A stretch of DNA of 64,000 nt from Scilla litardierei. Taxonomy: Eukaryota > Streptophyta > Magnoliopsida > Asparagales > Asparagaceae. Numbering within the stretch: position 1 is the stretch's first letter; each line of letters starts with the position of its first letter. Made by a program: the position numbers and the translations under genes. The stretch is taken from the NCBI GenBank assembly GCA_030789695.1, contig CM061141.1:199629600-199693599 (forward strand), in the 5' to 3' direction. Below, one piece after another: positions 34,319 through 45,569 of the stretch. The notes under the pieces are model-generated. The model ran no database searches. It was not told where the DNA came from and saw nothing but the letters and a program-made list of their open reading frames with translations.

Positions 34319-36935
34319 TGTCACGACCCGCTTCCCTAAAATGGAGGCGAGACGTGAAAAGGTCCGCACGAGAGTGGAGCTGTGAAGCCCCAAACCCGAT
34401 AATCGTCAATAAAACATAAGCAGGTCCCTGTAACCACAACGGAACGACAATAATAATAAAAGGAGAGACTGAAATAAAATCTCACAACTCATAATATGTC
34501 CAACGTGAAAATAAGTTCAACATCCAGAAAAGCCACCAGGCTAAAAGAAAAGAGTCTAAAGGCCCAGAACAAGGCCAACAAAACCAACGACATAACAGAG
34601 TATGGGTGCTACGCACCGATAACAAAACAACTGTCTAACAAAAGCAAAACACAACGAAGACACTAAGACTGGTCCCCAGTGTCCACGTACTCCCCGTCAA
34701 ACACAAGCTCGGGCTCGGCGTCAGCAAACACCTCGTCCTCAACAAGGTACTCAGGCTCAGGATCTAACATGTGTCACCCAAAAGAGTAAAGGGGCACATG
34801 TCAGCAAGTCTAAAAGACTTGAGCAAGGAAACTGAAAGTAAGGCACTAGCAACCTAGCAGTTATGGCATGCATGACATGGCAGTTATAACATGAGTGCAT
34901 AATTAAAACATGGCAAGACAATTTGTACAAGAGATCAATTATCGGGACAAGACAAGAGTAGCTAAGCTACTAACATTCTAAATCAATTCACATTGTTTTA
35001 TAGGTGTTTATGCCCTTCGCTGAATGGTACAACATTCAGACCGATCGGCCCTAAACACAAATCACATTTCATGTTTCACGTTGTTTTGTAGATGTTTACG
35101 CCCTTCGCTGAATGGTATAACATTTTAGTCCGATCGGCACTAAACACTACCCCACCCCAAAGAGTTTACGCCTTACAACTACAGTTGTTGATCAAACAGA
35201 CCCCCAGTTGCCTGGCCGCTTAACCCTCACCCCATCCCACACTAAACAAGCCAGGGTCCCTGCACATGAGCCCAGCTAGTGAGCCAGGGTTGCCCCGCAC
35301 GGGAGATTGTCTCTTAGTTCACAATTCAATGTCGAGCGTTGGGGTTTCCAACTACAGGGCTCGCTTCTGGAACACCAGCCAGGAACACAAATATTGTAGC
35401 GATGCTACGCAATCACGGGATCAACAAGGAATGCAATGACATGACATGTAGTTTGCGTACCGTTAATGGAAAGTAAACATGACATGGTAATTGTGCAACA
35501 TGATATATGTCGGAACTAGCTTCGTTGTCAAGCTAGTTCCCCAATTTGCGCCTAGGCGAGTATCATTTCGTCGCCTAGCCTCTTTTACGCCTACAACAAG
35601 CAAATAGCCTAAAACATGGCCTAAACCCTAAGTGGCAAGTTTCACTTGCCTAGCACCCGGGATGACGACCACTTCGTCACACGAATGCCAATCTACGGGG
35701 AAATCGCTGTTTTGGGGGAACAATCAACATTCAACATGAAATTATATTAGGGTTTCATAAAAATATAAATAGGTTAAGAAAACAACGGTAGATCGATTTC
35801 TTACCAAGAGGAGACGGAAGAAACACTCTGGGGAACCCTAGGATCAGATCTGGAAAAGATTGGAGAAGTTTGGGGAAACTAGGGTTTTAGGGGATTTGGG
35901 GATTTTGATGGGTTTTGGTGAGATTTTGGGGAAGATGAGAGGTAGATGGAGTGAATGGATGGTTTGGATGATGATTCTAGGGCTTGGAATGAAGGATTGG
36001 AGCTTGGAGGAAGATGGGGGCTTAGAGGGGAAGGTTTTAGGGTTTTGGGTCATGTTGGAGAAGATGAAAACGTTTGGGTTGGGTTTAAATAGGTTGGGCT
36101 GGCGGCTGCCCAGAAATTAGGGTTTTAACACAGGTTAGTCGGTCAAAGAGCAACCACTGACCGACTAGTTTGGCAACTAGTCGGTCGGTCGACCAACGCA
36201 GACCGACTAAGTGTAAACAGTAACTTCTGAACGAAAATAGGATTTTAGAGTTAGTCGGTCCATGAACAAATACTGACCGACTAGTTTTGCATCTAGTCGG
36301 TCGATGAACGTTCGTAAACCGACTAAGAGTAAACAGTAACTTGACTGTACAGTAGAACCAAGAATTAGTCGGTCTGAGTACAAAACTTAACCGACTAGTT
36401 TAACAACTAGTCGGTCGAAAGATGAACTTAGACCGACTAAGAATGAACAGTACTGATACTAAAATTTAGATGATGTGTTAGTCGGTTAAAGAAGCATTGC
36501 CGACCGACTAGTTTGCAACCTAGTCGGTCAACCAACGTTCTTAGACCGACTAACGATAAACAATAACTCCTGAATAATTTAGAAAGCCAACTAGTCGGTC
36601 CAAGAAGGATTGCCGACCGACTGGATCGTCATCTAGTCGGTCGGTGCCCCTTCTCATACCGGCTAATAAGCACCAAAAGTACCGATACGGAGCGCGGGGC
36701 CCCGGGATCGATTCCTAAGACTCCTAGGCTTGATCTAATAGTTAGATACGACCGTTACGAAGTCCGTCACGAATGACATACTTCGAAATCGACAATCCTA
36801 AGGAAGAAACGAGAAAATACGACGAATCGATCGAAAATGAAAGCTACGGAGACGAAAACCACACAAGAGGAGAAAATCCACCAAAAAATATATTATATTA
36901 TAATAAATCCAGATTCACAAAAAGCAGTCGTTACA
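34319..36935 (-). mobile_element. Solo LTR of an E3-related family, reverse orientation, inside E3 pol
   Basis: Reading the minus strand it starts TGTAACGACTGC (36935) and ends GGTCGTGACA (34319), 2,617 bp, and is flanked by TTAGG at 34314-34318 and 36936-36940. It carries the CCGACTAG array (36133-36660), a TATA-like TATTTAAAC near 36085, and the hairpin series: H1 35634-35650, H2 35552-35578, H3 35512-35540, H4 35396-35408, H6 35333-35363. No interior or second LTR is present, so an element recombined out between its LTRs. It does not disturb the reading frame of E3 apart from its own insertion. Confidence 0.9.
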
Positions 36936-36940
36936 TTAGG

Positions 36941-38173
36941 GCCATCAGAGAGTGGCCTGTTCCACAGTCAGTGTCTGAGATCCGGAGTTTCCTTGGAATT
37001 GCTGGTTACTATCGGTGCTTCATTAAGGACTTTTCCTGTATTGCTGAGCCGATGACCAGATTGACGCAGAAGGATGTACCTTTTGTTTGGTCGGGTGATT
37101 GTGAGAATGCTTTTGGTGTTCTGAGGGAGAGATTGACGACTGCCCCTATCCTTGTTGTGCCTGATCGCAGCGGAGGATTTGAGATCTTTTGTGATGCCTC
37201 TGGCAAGGGTCTCGGTTGTGTGTTGCATCAGTACAGACATGTTGTGGTGTATGCTTCGCGTCAGCTCAAGACTCATGAGAAGAATTACTCGACACACGAT
37301 TTGGAGTTGGCTACTGTCGTGTTTGCGCTGAAGATTTGGAGGCACTTCCTGCTGAGTGAGAAAGTGAAGATCTTCACCGATCACAAAAGCTTGAAGTATA
37401 TTTTCACTCAGAAGGAGCTCAACAAGCGACAGCGTCGATGGCTGGAGCTCATGGCAGATTATGAGATTAATTTACAGTATCACCCTGGCAATGTGAATGT
37501 GGTTCCGGATGCGCTGAGTAGGCTTCCAGCGGTGATGATTTTGACCTCGCAGTGGAGATTGCAGCAGGATTTTTGCGAGTCTGGTGTGGAGATTATTCTT
37601 CCTGGGGAGGCTTCTTCGTTGATGAGTATGCAGATTCAGTCGACGATTGTGGATCGGATCAAGGCTGGCCAGGCTGGAGATCCGAAGCTGGTGAAGATTC
37701 AGGAGCAGGTAGAAGCCGGTCTACGGACTGACTTTTTGATTCATGAGGATGGCTCGCTGAGGTTTGGAGCCAGGTTGTGTGTGTCAGCTGGGGATATTAG
37801 ATAGGAGTTACTGGTTGAGGCACACAGTTCGCCGTACTCTATGCATCCTGGTGGCACCAAGATGTACAAGGATCTTCGTCTGAACTATTGGTGGCATGGC
37901 ATGAAGAGGAGCGTGGCTCGGAGTGTAGCCAATTGCTTGGTTTTCCAGCAAGTGAAGGCGGTGCATCAGCGTACGGCAGGGTTTCTACAACCGCTTCCGA
38001 TTCCGAAGTGGAAGTGGCAACACATCACTATGGATTTCGTGACTGGACTACCTCGGAGTCTGAAGCAGAATGACGCGATTTGGGTGATCGTAGATCGATT
38101 GACCAAATCCGCGCACTTTATTCCATTCCGAGTGGGACAGTCCACTGAGGCGCTAGCAAGGAGATACATGGAG
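36941..38173 (+). pseudogene. E3 pol: RNase H and integrase N-terminal part
   Basis: It resumes in the same frame as 34318 once the solo LTR and one TTAGG are discounted (A-I-R-E-W-P-V-P). RNase H: F-C-D-A-S near 37187, F-T-D-H-K-S-L near 37372, D-A-L-S-R near 37508. A TAG at 37802 lies between RNase H and integrase. Integrase zinc region: H-P-G-G-T-K-M-Y, then C-L-V-F instead of C-x-x-C, so the last Cys is Phe. The first catalytic Asp is in I-T-M-D-F near 38030. The coding sequence stops making sense at 38174, where an intron-like segment begins. Confidence 0.88.
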
Positions 38174-38244
38174 GTAAATTCTTTTACTCTCCGTTTCTAT
38201 TTCCTCTTCCTAGTTTGGATAGTGATGTAACGCGAATCGTGCAG
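38174..38244 (+). other. 71-base intron-like segment inside the integrase gene
   Basis: It begins GTAAAT after ATGGAG and ends GTGCAG before GAGGTC, with a pyrimidine-rich middle (TTTCTATTTCCTCTTCC) and in-frame stops. Without it the sequence reads Y-M-E-E-V-V-R-L-H-G-V-P, the usual integrase core at this place, and the two flanking frames join exactly. It may be a spliced intron or a small insertion that happens to look like one. Confidence 0.55.
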
Positions 38245-39147
38245 GAGGTCGTACGACTTCACGGAGTCCCCGTGAGTATCGTGTCGGACAGAGACACGAG
38301 GTTCACATCTCAGTTCTGGCAGAGTTTGCAGAAGAGTTTGGGTACGCATCTGAGTTTCAGCACGGCGTACCATCCGCAGACAGATGGCCAGTCCGAGAGG
38401 ACGATTCAGATCTTGGAGGACATACTGAGGGCGTGCATGTTGGATTTCAAGGGTTCGTTGGAGGACCATCTACATCTGGTAGAGTTTTCCTACAATAACA
38501 TCTTCCAGGCGAGTATTGGCATGGCGCCTTTTGCCGTGCTGTATGGGAGGAAATGTCGATCACCGTTGAGTTGGAATGACGTTGGTGATCGGGAGCTGTT
38601 GGGACCTGAGATGATTGTGGAGGCCGTGGATGTTGTTAGGAACATTCGGGAGAGGTTGAGGATTGCTCAGGACCGTTTTAAGCATTGGGCGGATGCTAAA
38701 CGTCGTCCTTTGGAGTTTCAGCCGGGTGACCATGTGTTCTTGAAGATTTCCCCGAATCGTGGAGTGATTCGCTTTGGGAAGCGAGGGAAGTTGAGCCCGC
38801 GATACATTGGACCGTTTGACATTCTGAAGAAAGTTAGCGAGGTAGCCTACCGCTTAGCCTTGCCGCCATCTTTGGAAGGAGTTCATAATGTTTTCCATGT
38901 GTCACAGCTTCGTCGATACATTATCGATCCATCTCATGCTGTGGATTTCTCGGAGATTACTATTCGCCCTGATATGACGTATGACCAGCAGCCAGTGCGG
39001 ATTCTGGACAGGCGTCAGAAGTCACATCGGAACAAGGTTGTCAATCTTGTGAGGGTGATGTGGCGACATGGCTCGCCTGGGGAGTCTACTTGGGAGAATA
39101 AGGATGAGATGCGAGAGCGTTTCCCACTTTTGTTCCCGGACACGTGA
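38245..39147 (+). pseudogene. E3 pol: integrase core, C-terminal region and chromodomain
   Basis: The second catalytic Asp is in S-D-R-D-T-R-F near 38287, and the Glu is in S-E-R-T-I-Q near 38398. The G-P-F-D-I-L-K-K-V and V-H-N-V-F-H-V-S-Q-L-R motifs of the GPY/F region are near 38815-38920. The end (Q-P-V-R-I-L-D-R-R ... V-M-W-R-H-G ... S-T-W-E) is a chromodomain of the Tekay type, which in this group directs integration to heterochromatin. It is open to the stop after F-P-L-L-F-P-D-T. This is the best preserved part of E3. Confidence 0.9.
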
Positions 39148-39179
39148 GTGTTGGGAAATTCCGAGGACGGAATTTTTCT

Positions 39180-39193
39180 TAAGTTGGGGAGGA
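39180..39193 (+). other. E3 polypurine tract
   Basis: TAAGTTGGGGAGGA directly precedes TGTAACGACTGG. Confidence 0.8.
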
Positions 39194-39251
39194 TGTAACG
39201 ACTGGTTTTCATGTATTTGGATTATCTATATTATATTATATGTTTTGGTGG
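39194..39251 (+). repeat. E3 3' LTR, first 58 bases
   Basis: It matches the start of the 5' LTR up to GTTTTGGTGG, where E4 begins. GGTGG at 39247-39251 is the left copy of the E4 target duplication. Confidence 0.92.
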
Positions 39252-40215
39252 TGTTACGCCTATTTGACCGGGGCCCAAAAGACACGAGCCCAGGAGCCCG
39301 ACTACTGGTCAAGAGCCCATCTGCATCCTCAAGAGCCCATTCTGCAAAGGCCCTATAAGGGACCCTCTCGAACGTCGATCCGACCCGGCCCCAATAACCC
39401 GCTGGTCACTCGCCCACTCCTGCGAAAACCACTCCCCCGGACGCGCGACCACTAAATAGCGATAATGGGGAGGTGCTGGCATGGCGGAGAAAGCGGCGGC
39501 GAGGGGGGACTGATGGGGCACGATCGATGGCAGGCGTGGGACGTGGGCCAGAGTCAATCACGCTGGGAGCTGTACAAAAGGGCCAGGAAGACGACAAAGA
39601 AAGGGACCGCATCTCAGGTAACAAAACCTAAGGTACTCCATCAACGACCTCGTTCCCCCAATTCATCTCCTTCCTCCCCCGCTCGCGCCGAGAGACGCCG
39701 TTACGATCTCCTCACGAGTCGAACCATCTCCGCCGGGCCTCCTTTCTCAGATCTCTATCTGACTTAGGCATCGGAGGGGATTTGGCCGGAACCAAGGTCC
39801 GGCCCCCTGACGAGCGTTCTCGTCTACGCAGGTGGACAGCTGATCAACAGGCCGAGGCTCCCCCTCGCCCCTCGCCGACCACGCAACCTACTGGACGATT
39901 GAGGCTTCCCCTCGTCGTCCGATCGCCGGAGCCGAGCGCTAACCACCGAGGCCGAGCGCCTCAACCCGGGCCGAGGCTTCCCCTCGCCCTTCACCGAACC
40001 CGCATCTAGCCGGACGACCGAGACTTCCCCTCGTCGTCCTTCTTCCGAGGACGCGCTCGTCTGTCCGAGGCCGAGCGTCTCAACCAGGGTCGAGGCTACC
40101 CCTCGCCCCTTCTGCACCGATTCGAAGCCCCCGAGGGACCCGAAGCGGGCCCCTTGACCACGTTGACCGGGTTCACCACGGTCAATGCTTTGTAGTGAGA
40201 AAACACTCTGAAACA
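39252..40215 (+). repeat. E4 5' LTR
   Basis: TGTTACGCC...CTGAAACA, GC-rich. It contains repeated GCCGAGGCTTCCCCTCG-like phrases (about 39900-40100). No clear TATA box was recognised. Confidence 0.93.
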
Positions 40216-40217
40216 TC

Positions 40218-40235
40218 TGGCGCCGTCTGTGGGAA
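40218..40235 (+). other. E4 primer-binding site
   Basis: TGGCGCCGTCTGTGGGAA begins two bases after the LTR. This string is common in plant Ty3/gypsy elements of the Tat type. Confidence 0.85.
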
Positions 40236-40274
40236 CGAGAAAACCGTCCCACGAAGAAGCAAACCACACCAACA

Positions 40275-41909
40275 ATGGCACGAGCCAGCAATGGAAGGAA
40301 GCGCATGCCCCCCATCTCGGAGGAGGGGAATGGCACATCAAACGGCAACCCCGAGGACACGCCCGTTGACGGCCACCTCGCCCTCTCAACCGAAGAGGCC
40401 GGCGCCTCGGAACTGGCCACGCAGGGACAACTCCGCGCCCTGGCTCAGGAGACCAACGCGAGCCTCCAGACGCTGGTCGCGACGGTGCAGCGACTCGTCG
40501 ACCCTGCTCCGTCCCACGGGGGCACGTTGGACGACAGCCATCGATGGGCGGGGGGTCGCCCGCACTTGCGGTCCGCCGTGGTCGACAACCACGGGACCCA
40601 AAAACCGAACACAGAGCGTCGGTTCACGCTGTCCGGCCCCCGTCAGGCGAGGTCGCACGCCTCTTCCCCTTATCGGGAAAGGGGCCGGAGAGAAGCCGAA
40701 GGAACGGAGGGCGAATCGATGACGGCATCATCTCGTCGGTCACGGTCGTCCCGCCGTAGGAGAAGCGAACGACACCACTCAAGAGATCGATCGCGGCGGA
40801 GCAGGAGCACCCGCAGGAGGAGTCGGGAGCGTCGGGTCAGCCCGACCCCCAGCGTAGCGAGGGCCGCGGAGCCTGCCCCGCCGGCGCCTGTGCTTCCTCC
40901 ACCCCCGAACGAGTCAGAGGCAGGCGACTACCGCATCCCTGGGGGCATCCACGGAGACCGATGCCCCCTATCACGGAGAATTACCGACGTGCGGGTCCCC
41001 TCCCGATTCAGGATCCCGGTGCTGGGAAAGTACGACGGGCTAGGGGACCCAGGACACCACGTGATGGACTACGAGGGGGACATGTCCTTCCAGGGAGCTG
41101 ACGATGACCTGCTTTGCCGGGGCTTCTATTCTACTCTTAGGGGAGCGGCGAGGACCTGGTACCACAGCCTGCCCGGCCGCTCCATCGACAGCTTCGAGGA
41201 ACTCGCCCAGCTGTTCTGCAAGCAGTTCATGGCGGGGAGGCAGATCAAACCTGGTGCTGAACATCTGTTCAACATAGTGCAAGGCCCGGCCGAGCCACTC
41301 CGACAGTTCATGCGCCGCTTCAATGCGGAAAGGCTGAACGTGAACAACCCACCCGACCTGGTGGTCCAGACGGCCCTTAAGAAAGGGCTTTGCCACAGGG
41401 GCCTCAAGAAGTCCCTACACAACGATCCCCTGAAGGACCTCCCTGGGATCATGGCGAGGGCCGAACGCTTCATGCTGACCGAGGAGGCCTTGGCCGAGGA
41501 TGCAGGAAAAACCGCTCGAGGGACCAAGCGCGGCGACGCCGGACGAGTCAGCCCCGAAGGATACCGGACCGAGAAGAGGCAGAGGAACAGGCAGCGGGGG
41601 GAAAGCGCGAGGGACATCACCCCGGATGCCGTCCTCGCCCAAGTACAGAAGGAAGAACGAGCTGATCGCCCCCCACCGAGGGCTAAAAGAGGCGGGAAGA
41701 ACAAGGAGAAGTACTGCAAGTACCATAAGGATGATGGCCATGACACTGAAGACTGCTGACATTTGAAGAAGGACATTGAGAAGCTAATGAGCCGGGGGCA
41801 CACCAGGAATCAGGCCGACGAGCCGACCCACGGAGAAGGGACCTCCGCGCAGCCAGACAAGGGGAAGAAGATCAACACCGTCCAAGGCCCCCTCCGCATC
41901 ATAGAGTGA
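40275..41909 (+). pseudogene. E4 gag, one stop codon
   Basis: It opens MARASNGRKRMPP, 494 codons to a TGA at 41757-41759, and the same frame continues 49 codons to a TGA at 41907. The stop falls where Tat gags have an aromatic or other residue after the D-C of the zinc motif (C-K-Y-H-K-D-D-G-H-D-T-E-D-C, then H-L-K-K-D-I-E), so a TGG-to-TGA change is likely. Regions: a variable N-terminus; a serine/arginine-rich stretch (about residues 150-190); the gag core (Y-D-G-L-G-D-P ... W-Y-H-S-L-P ... L-F-C-K-Q-F ... M-R-R-F-N-A-E) about residues 250-400; and the zinc motif. The stop removes only the short tail, so the protein may still work as a coat protein. Confidence 0.88.
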
Positions 41910-42142
41910 GCGGGCGACGTCTCTCCCCCCGGTAGCAGCCTAGTACGAGGGAGTTATCTAGGTTTACATCCCTCTGTCTAGCTTCATTTCCTTTTTTACT
42001 TTTCCTCCAAATGTACCGGTCCGACAGGACTCTTGAGAGTACAAATGCATTTCTTTTGTTGTCTTTATTTAAAACCCCGACGGAGTTGACATGCCACCAA
42101 TAGCACAAAAGGATGGGGACCGCCGCCTCACTGGAGGAGGAA

Positions 42143-42412
42143 GAGGATCTTTGCCCTCGCCGACCGACTCCAGCACTCATAAGTCTGGGAGCAATTCCTT
42201 CAGCAGGCACGGACGCCGACCGGTCCTAGGCCGAGGAGCTTTGCCCTCGCTGACCGACTCCTGTGCCCATAAGTCTGGGGAGAATCCCCCCAGCCGACGC
42301 CAACTTCGTCCATTCCTAAGCCGAGGAGCTTTGCCCTCGCCGATCGACTCCAGCGCCCATAAGTCTGGGGAGAATTCCCCCAGCCGACGCCAACTTCGTC
42401 CATTCCTAAGCC
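42143..42412 (+). repeat. Three 90-base tandem repeats in E4
   Basis: Units start at 42143, 42233 and 42323, each with GAGGAGCTTTGCCCTCG (GAGGATCTTTGCCCTCG in the first) and CATAAGTCTGGG. Units 2 and 3 are closest. They lie between the gag end and the 3' end of the antisense gene. Confidence 0.9.
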
Positions 42413-42776
42413 AAGAACAAGGCGACAACGCAAAGTACACGAGAAATCCAAGTAATTCGATTTCATTTATAATAGTTAACCAGAGTACAAAAATGCGTCT
42501 TATTTACAGAGGATCAAGGCGGAGGAAACACCCTACAAACAATCTACTCACGACGAATGACAGAGTTCATCGCCTACAAAAGCTAGATCGACACCGACAA
42601 AGCAAAATTGGTTGACAAAAACCCAAAGTAGGAAGACCAAGCTAACAGCCATACAACCAGCAATTATTGGCCACGGAGCTGAAGGAGATAGCGGGGGCCA
42701 GGGATCCATTTCAAGTAGACTGGCCCAAAGCGAAGCGGATGCTAAAAAATTTGAGGATAAGGCCGGGAGGGACTGC
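42413..42776 (+). other. E4 spacer between tandem repeats and antisense gene
   Basis: Less GC-rich than its neighbours and with no gene. It would be the 3' UTR region of the antisense transcript. Confidence 0.45.
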
Positions 42777-44953
42777 TTAGGGAGCCCGAGCTCGGGAGGA
42801 CACATCCTCGGGCGCTTCGCCCTGCCCGGAGCGAGGGGACTCGGCCTGCGGAGGGGCTTCCCGAACACGCTCCGCACATTCCCAGAAGGAAGACTGGACG
42901 ACTTCGATGATCCAGGGGGCGATGATGTCTACGTACTTACCGAAGGCCTCCCTGAGAACCTCGAAGATCTTCTTCCCCAGGGTCTCGACGACGCCCTTCT
43001 CCACCTCCTCCGCAAGCCGCATCACCTGGCGCCGGTCCGACAGTTCCCTCCGAAGCTCCTCCCTCTCCAGGCGGAACGACTCCGCCGCTTCCTCAGCCGA
43101 CTGATGAGCATCCTCCAGCTTTCCCTCGAGGTCACCCACTTGTCCTTCCAACGCGGCCACACGGAGGTTAAGACGTCGAGACTCCATCTGGGCCTCCGTC
43201 ATAGCCACCTCAGCCGCCCCGGCCCGCTCCTGAGCCTTCATGGTGGACTCCTCCAGCTTCCTCAAGAGGATGGCACGCCGCTGCAGTTCCACGGCAAGAG
43301 TCGACCCCTGGAAAACGGGACATGAGCTAAGAAGGGTGTGAAGGGAAAGAAAGGACTGAAAGAGGGCCGAACCTGTTGAAGGGCCCAAACCAAAGAATCT
43401 GACACCTTGTCGGCGGGAATCTTCTCGAGGGTGCTGCTGTCCCGGGGGAAGACAGAGCTCTCGGCCACCTACTGGGCCAGGGCTCGGTCGACGAACACCG
43501 AGCTCCCGGGGGCAACATCGAGGGAAGCCATATGGCTTGCCAATAGCGCTCCGATTCCCGGGGACGGAAGCGGGGACGCTGCGATGGGGGTGGTCATCAG
43601 AGTCACCTGAAGACCCCCGGTGGTGTCTGCAGGAGGCACAAAACTGGCCGGGCTGGGGGGCTCCGCATCCTCCTTCCTCTTCTTCCCTCCGTGGGGCTCC
43701 ACGAGCGCCGAAGGAGAGCGCTTCCGCCTTACGGGAGGGGACGCTCCGAGGGCGGGGGGGGGGACTACACCGGACCCGTCATCACCCCCTACCACTGGGG
43801 CTGGTGGGGCAGGTCCGGCTTTTACTACGCCCTCGGGGAGGTCGCCAGAAGAAGAGGCAGGAGGCACTGCCACTACCTTACCCCCGGAGGGCTCGGCTCG
43901 GCGCACATCCTCCTCAACTACCTTGCCCACGGAGGGCTCGGCTCGGCGCACCTCCTCCTCAACGGTCCGTCGAGGCGCCCTTCCGGAGGTACTGCCTCGG
44001 CTCCGAGCAGCTCCACGACGGATCAACTCATCAACGTCACGAACGAACTCACGGCCTGCCATCCCTGCAAAGGAAACCGAAATCAGGATGAGTCACAGGG
44101 CAGTCCGAGGAGGAAAAGGTGACCTACTCGGGGACCACAAGATGGCCTTCAGGAGTAGGTCGTCCAACAAAGACCAAATGGACTTCGATTCCAAAGGAAG
44201 AGCCGACAGCATCGCGGCGGCTGTCTGGTCAGCATTGGAAAGGGCTAACGGTGAGCGAGACTGGACGGACGCGCCCCAGCTTGTCAGAATCTGGGCATCA
44301 CCCAAAAAGACCACAAAGACATAATCCGAGCTCCAATCCCCCGACCAGCGGGGAAGCCCGATCAGACATTCCCTCCTTGAACGGGCGCGGAGGTGTAGCC
44401 ATGCCCCCGGCCCGACCGCCTGGACCCGGTAAAAGTGGAAAAGAAGGGGGAGAGACGGCTCCAGACCGCGGATACAACAGAGCGTTACGAAGCCCGTCAG
44501 TACCGCGATCGAACACGGGGTGAACTGACACAGGGACACCGTGAGGTGTTCCATGACCTGGATAAAGAAAGGATGGAGCGGGAAGCGAAGACCCAGGCGG
44601 AACATCTCGACGTAGGCGCCAACCTCATTGCTCCTCGGAAGGCAAATCCGCTCGTCGACAAATGGAACTCGAACCTCGTATGGGAAGCAGAGATATCTTT
44701 CCCGGATCTCCGCGGCCACCGAAGGAGGAGTCCTCGACTGCGTACGGAGGACGACCGGGGGCACGTTAAGCCGCACGGCAGCCGACTCCACGTCATCACG
44801 GGCGTAGTCTGGAAAAAGTTTCCCCTTCCCCTTATCTTGAAGAGAACGACTCCCGGCGGGGGAACCTGATTCCCCTAGCCGGGGTTCGCCCCGCCTAGAC
44901 TCCGGAGGACCCCTCGCCCTTCGACCAGAACCGCCTATCCTAAGAGCAGCCAT
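42777..44953 (-). CDS. Antisense three-exon gene of E4 (Transposase_28-like domain, NLS-like region, coiled coil)
   Basis: Exons on the minus strand: 44953-44128 (826 nt), 44064-43373 (692 nt) and 43307-42777 (531 nt). The introns of 63 and 65 bases start GTAGGT and GTTCGG and end TTTGCAG and TTCCAG. Together they give 683 codons with phases that fit exactly. Start: M-A-A-L-R-I-G-G at 44953. Residues about 85-220 (F-P-Y-E-V-R-V-P-F ... R-F-P-L-H-P-F-F ... G-L-E-P-S-L) resemble the Pfam family Transposase_28 (putative gypsy-type transposon). Exon 2 has a repeated E-E-x-V-R-R-A-E-P-S motif and a basic R-R-K-R-S-P ... G-K-K-R-K patch. Exon 3 is a long Leu/Glu/Arg coiled coil. One in-frame TAG at 43469 (after A-L-A-Q) breaks this copy. 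The role of such ORFs is unknown; nuclear or regulatory action is a guess. Confidence 0.72.
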
Positions 44954-45097
44954 AAGACGAAAGCGAGAGAGGAATTGCCTTTTTTCAACTAGTTTGGAGA
45001 AGACAAGGAAGCGAAGGCGACAGGAAACTCCGAGTTGTGGAAGGCTTTGAATACCGGGGGGAGCAAGGGAGAAGTGGAAATCAACGCGGCTGAGGAT

Positions 45098-45105
45098 CTT
45101 ATATA
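45098..45105 (-). promoter_or_regulatory. TATA box of the antisense gene
   Basis: TATATAAG on the minus strand, about 145 bases upstream of the chosen ATG (44953) and inside the element, about 460 bases from the 3' LTR. It implies a separate antisense promoter rather than LTR read-through. The chosen Met fits a transcript starting about 30 bases downstream of this box; a longer frame from 45172 would need a start upstream of it. Confidence 0.55.
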
Positions 45106-45557
45106 CCAGGGGCGAATTCGAAGCGCCCGACAGAAGCGCGAGGCAAGGCTCGAAGAACCGGCGGCGTTCCAAAATTGGTGCCAGGAGAAGTTCAATCGAT
45201 CCGCCTCATCATGACCTACATTTATGACCACCCCTCGATTGAAGCACCACTCGGGACCCCAGGAGACACAACGGTCGATCCGAGCGAGCCGAGGCTGATC
45301 GACCCCACCAATGGCGGCTCACGAACCCCTCGGCTTCCCAACTTAAGACGACTCCGTGAGCGGCGGGGATAAGCTGGCCGTTACGCGTGGCAACATCTGA
45401 AGGCCGACGGCGCATCGGGACCCGCGCCTTAAAAATATCGAACGGGCCAACTCATGATGACGACTAATAAATGAGTCGGCATCGACTAGCGAGCTTGTCA
45501 AAATCGGCAGAAGTCACATCGGCCGAGCCGAACCGGCCGAGGCCGATCAGCCCGACC
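45106..45557 (+). other. E4 region between antisense promoter and 3' LTR
   Basis: GC-rich, no supported gene. It presumably holds upstream elements for the antisense gene and the 3' UTR of the + strand RNA. Confidence 0.45.
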
Positions 45558-45569
45558 GATGGGGGCAAT
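45558..45569 (+). other. E4 polypurine tract
   Basis: GATGGGGGCAAT before TGTTACGCC. Confidence 0.7.

Noticed and set aside
36773..36940. Start of the RNase H frame within the solo LTR
   Set aside because: The frame is open there by chance; homology starts at 36941, after the TTAGG duplication.
39465..40009. Frames of 75-100 codons in the E4 LTR, repeated at 45782-46326
   Set aside because: LTR repeats without domain or codon evidence.
43537..44324. Plus-strand frames of 140-230 codons in E4
   Set aside because: They are shadows opposite the antisense exons; the minus strand has splice borders, domain and phase agreement.
44954..45172. Longer N-terminus of the antisense gene starting at 45172
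   Set aside because: It would begin upstream of the TATA box at 45098-45105; the Met at 44953 fits better.
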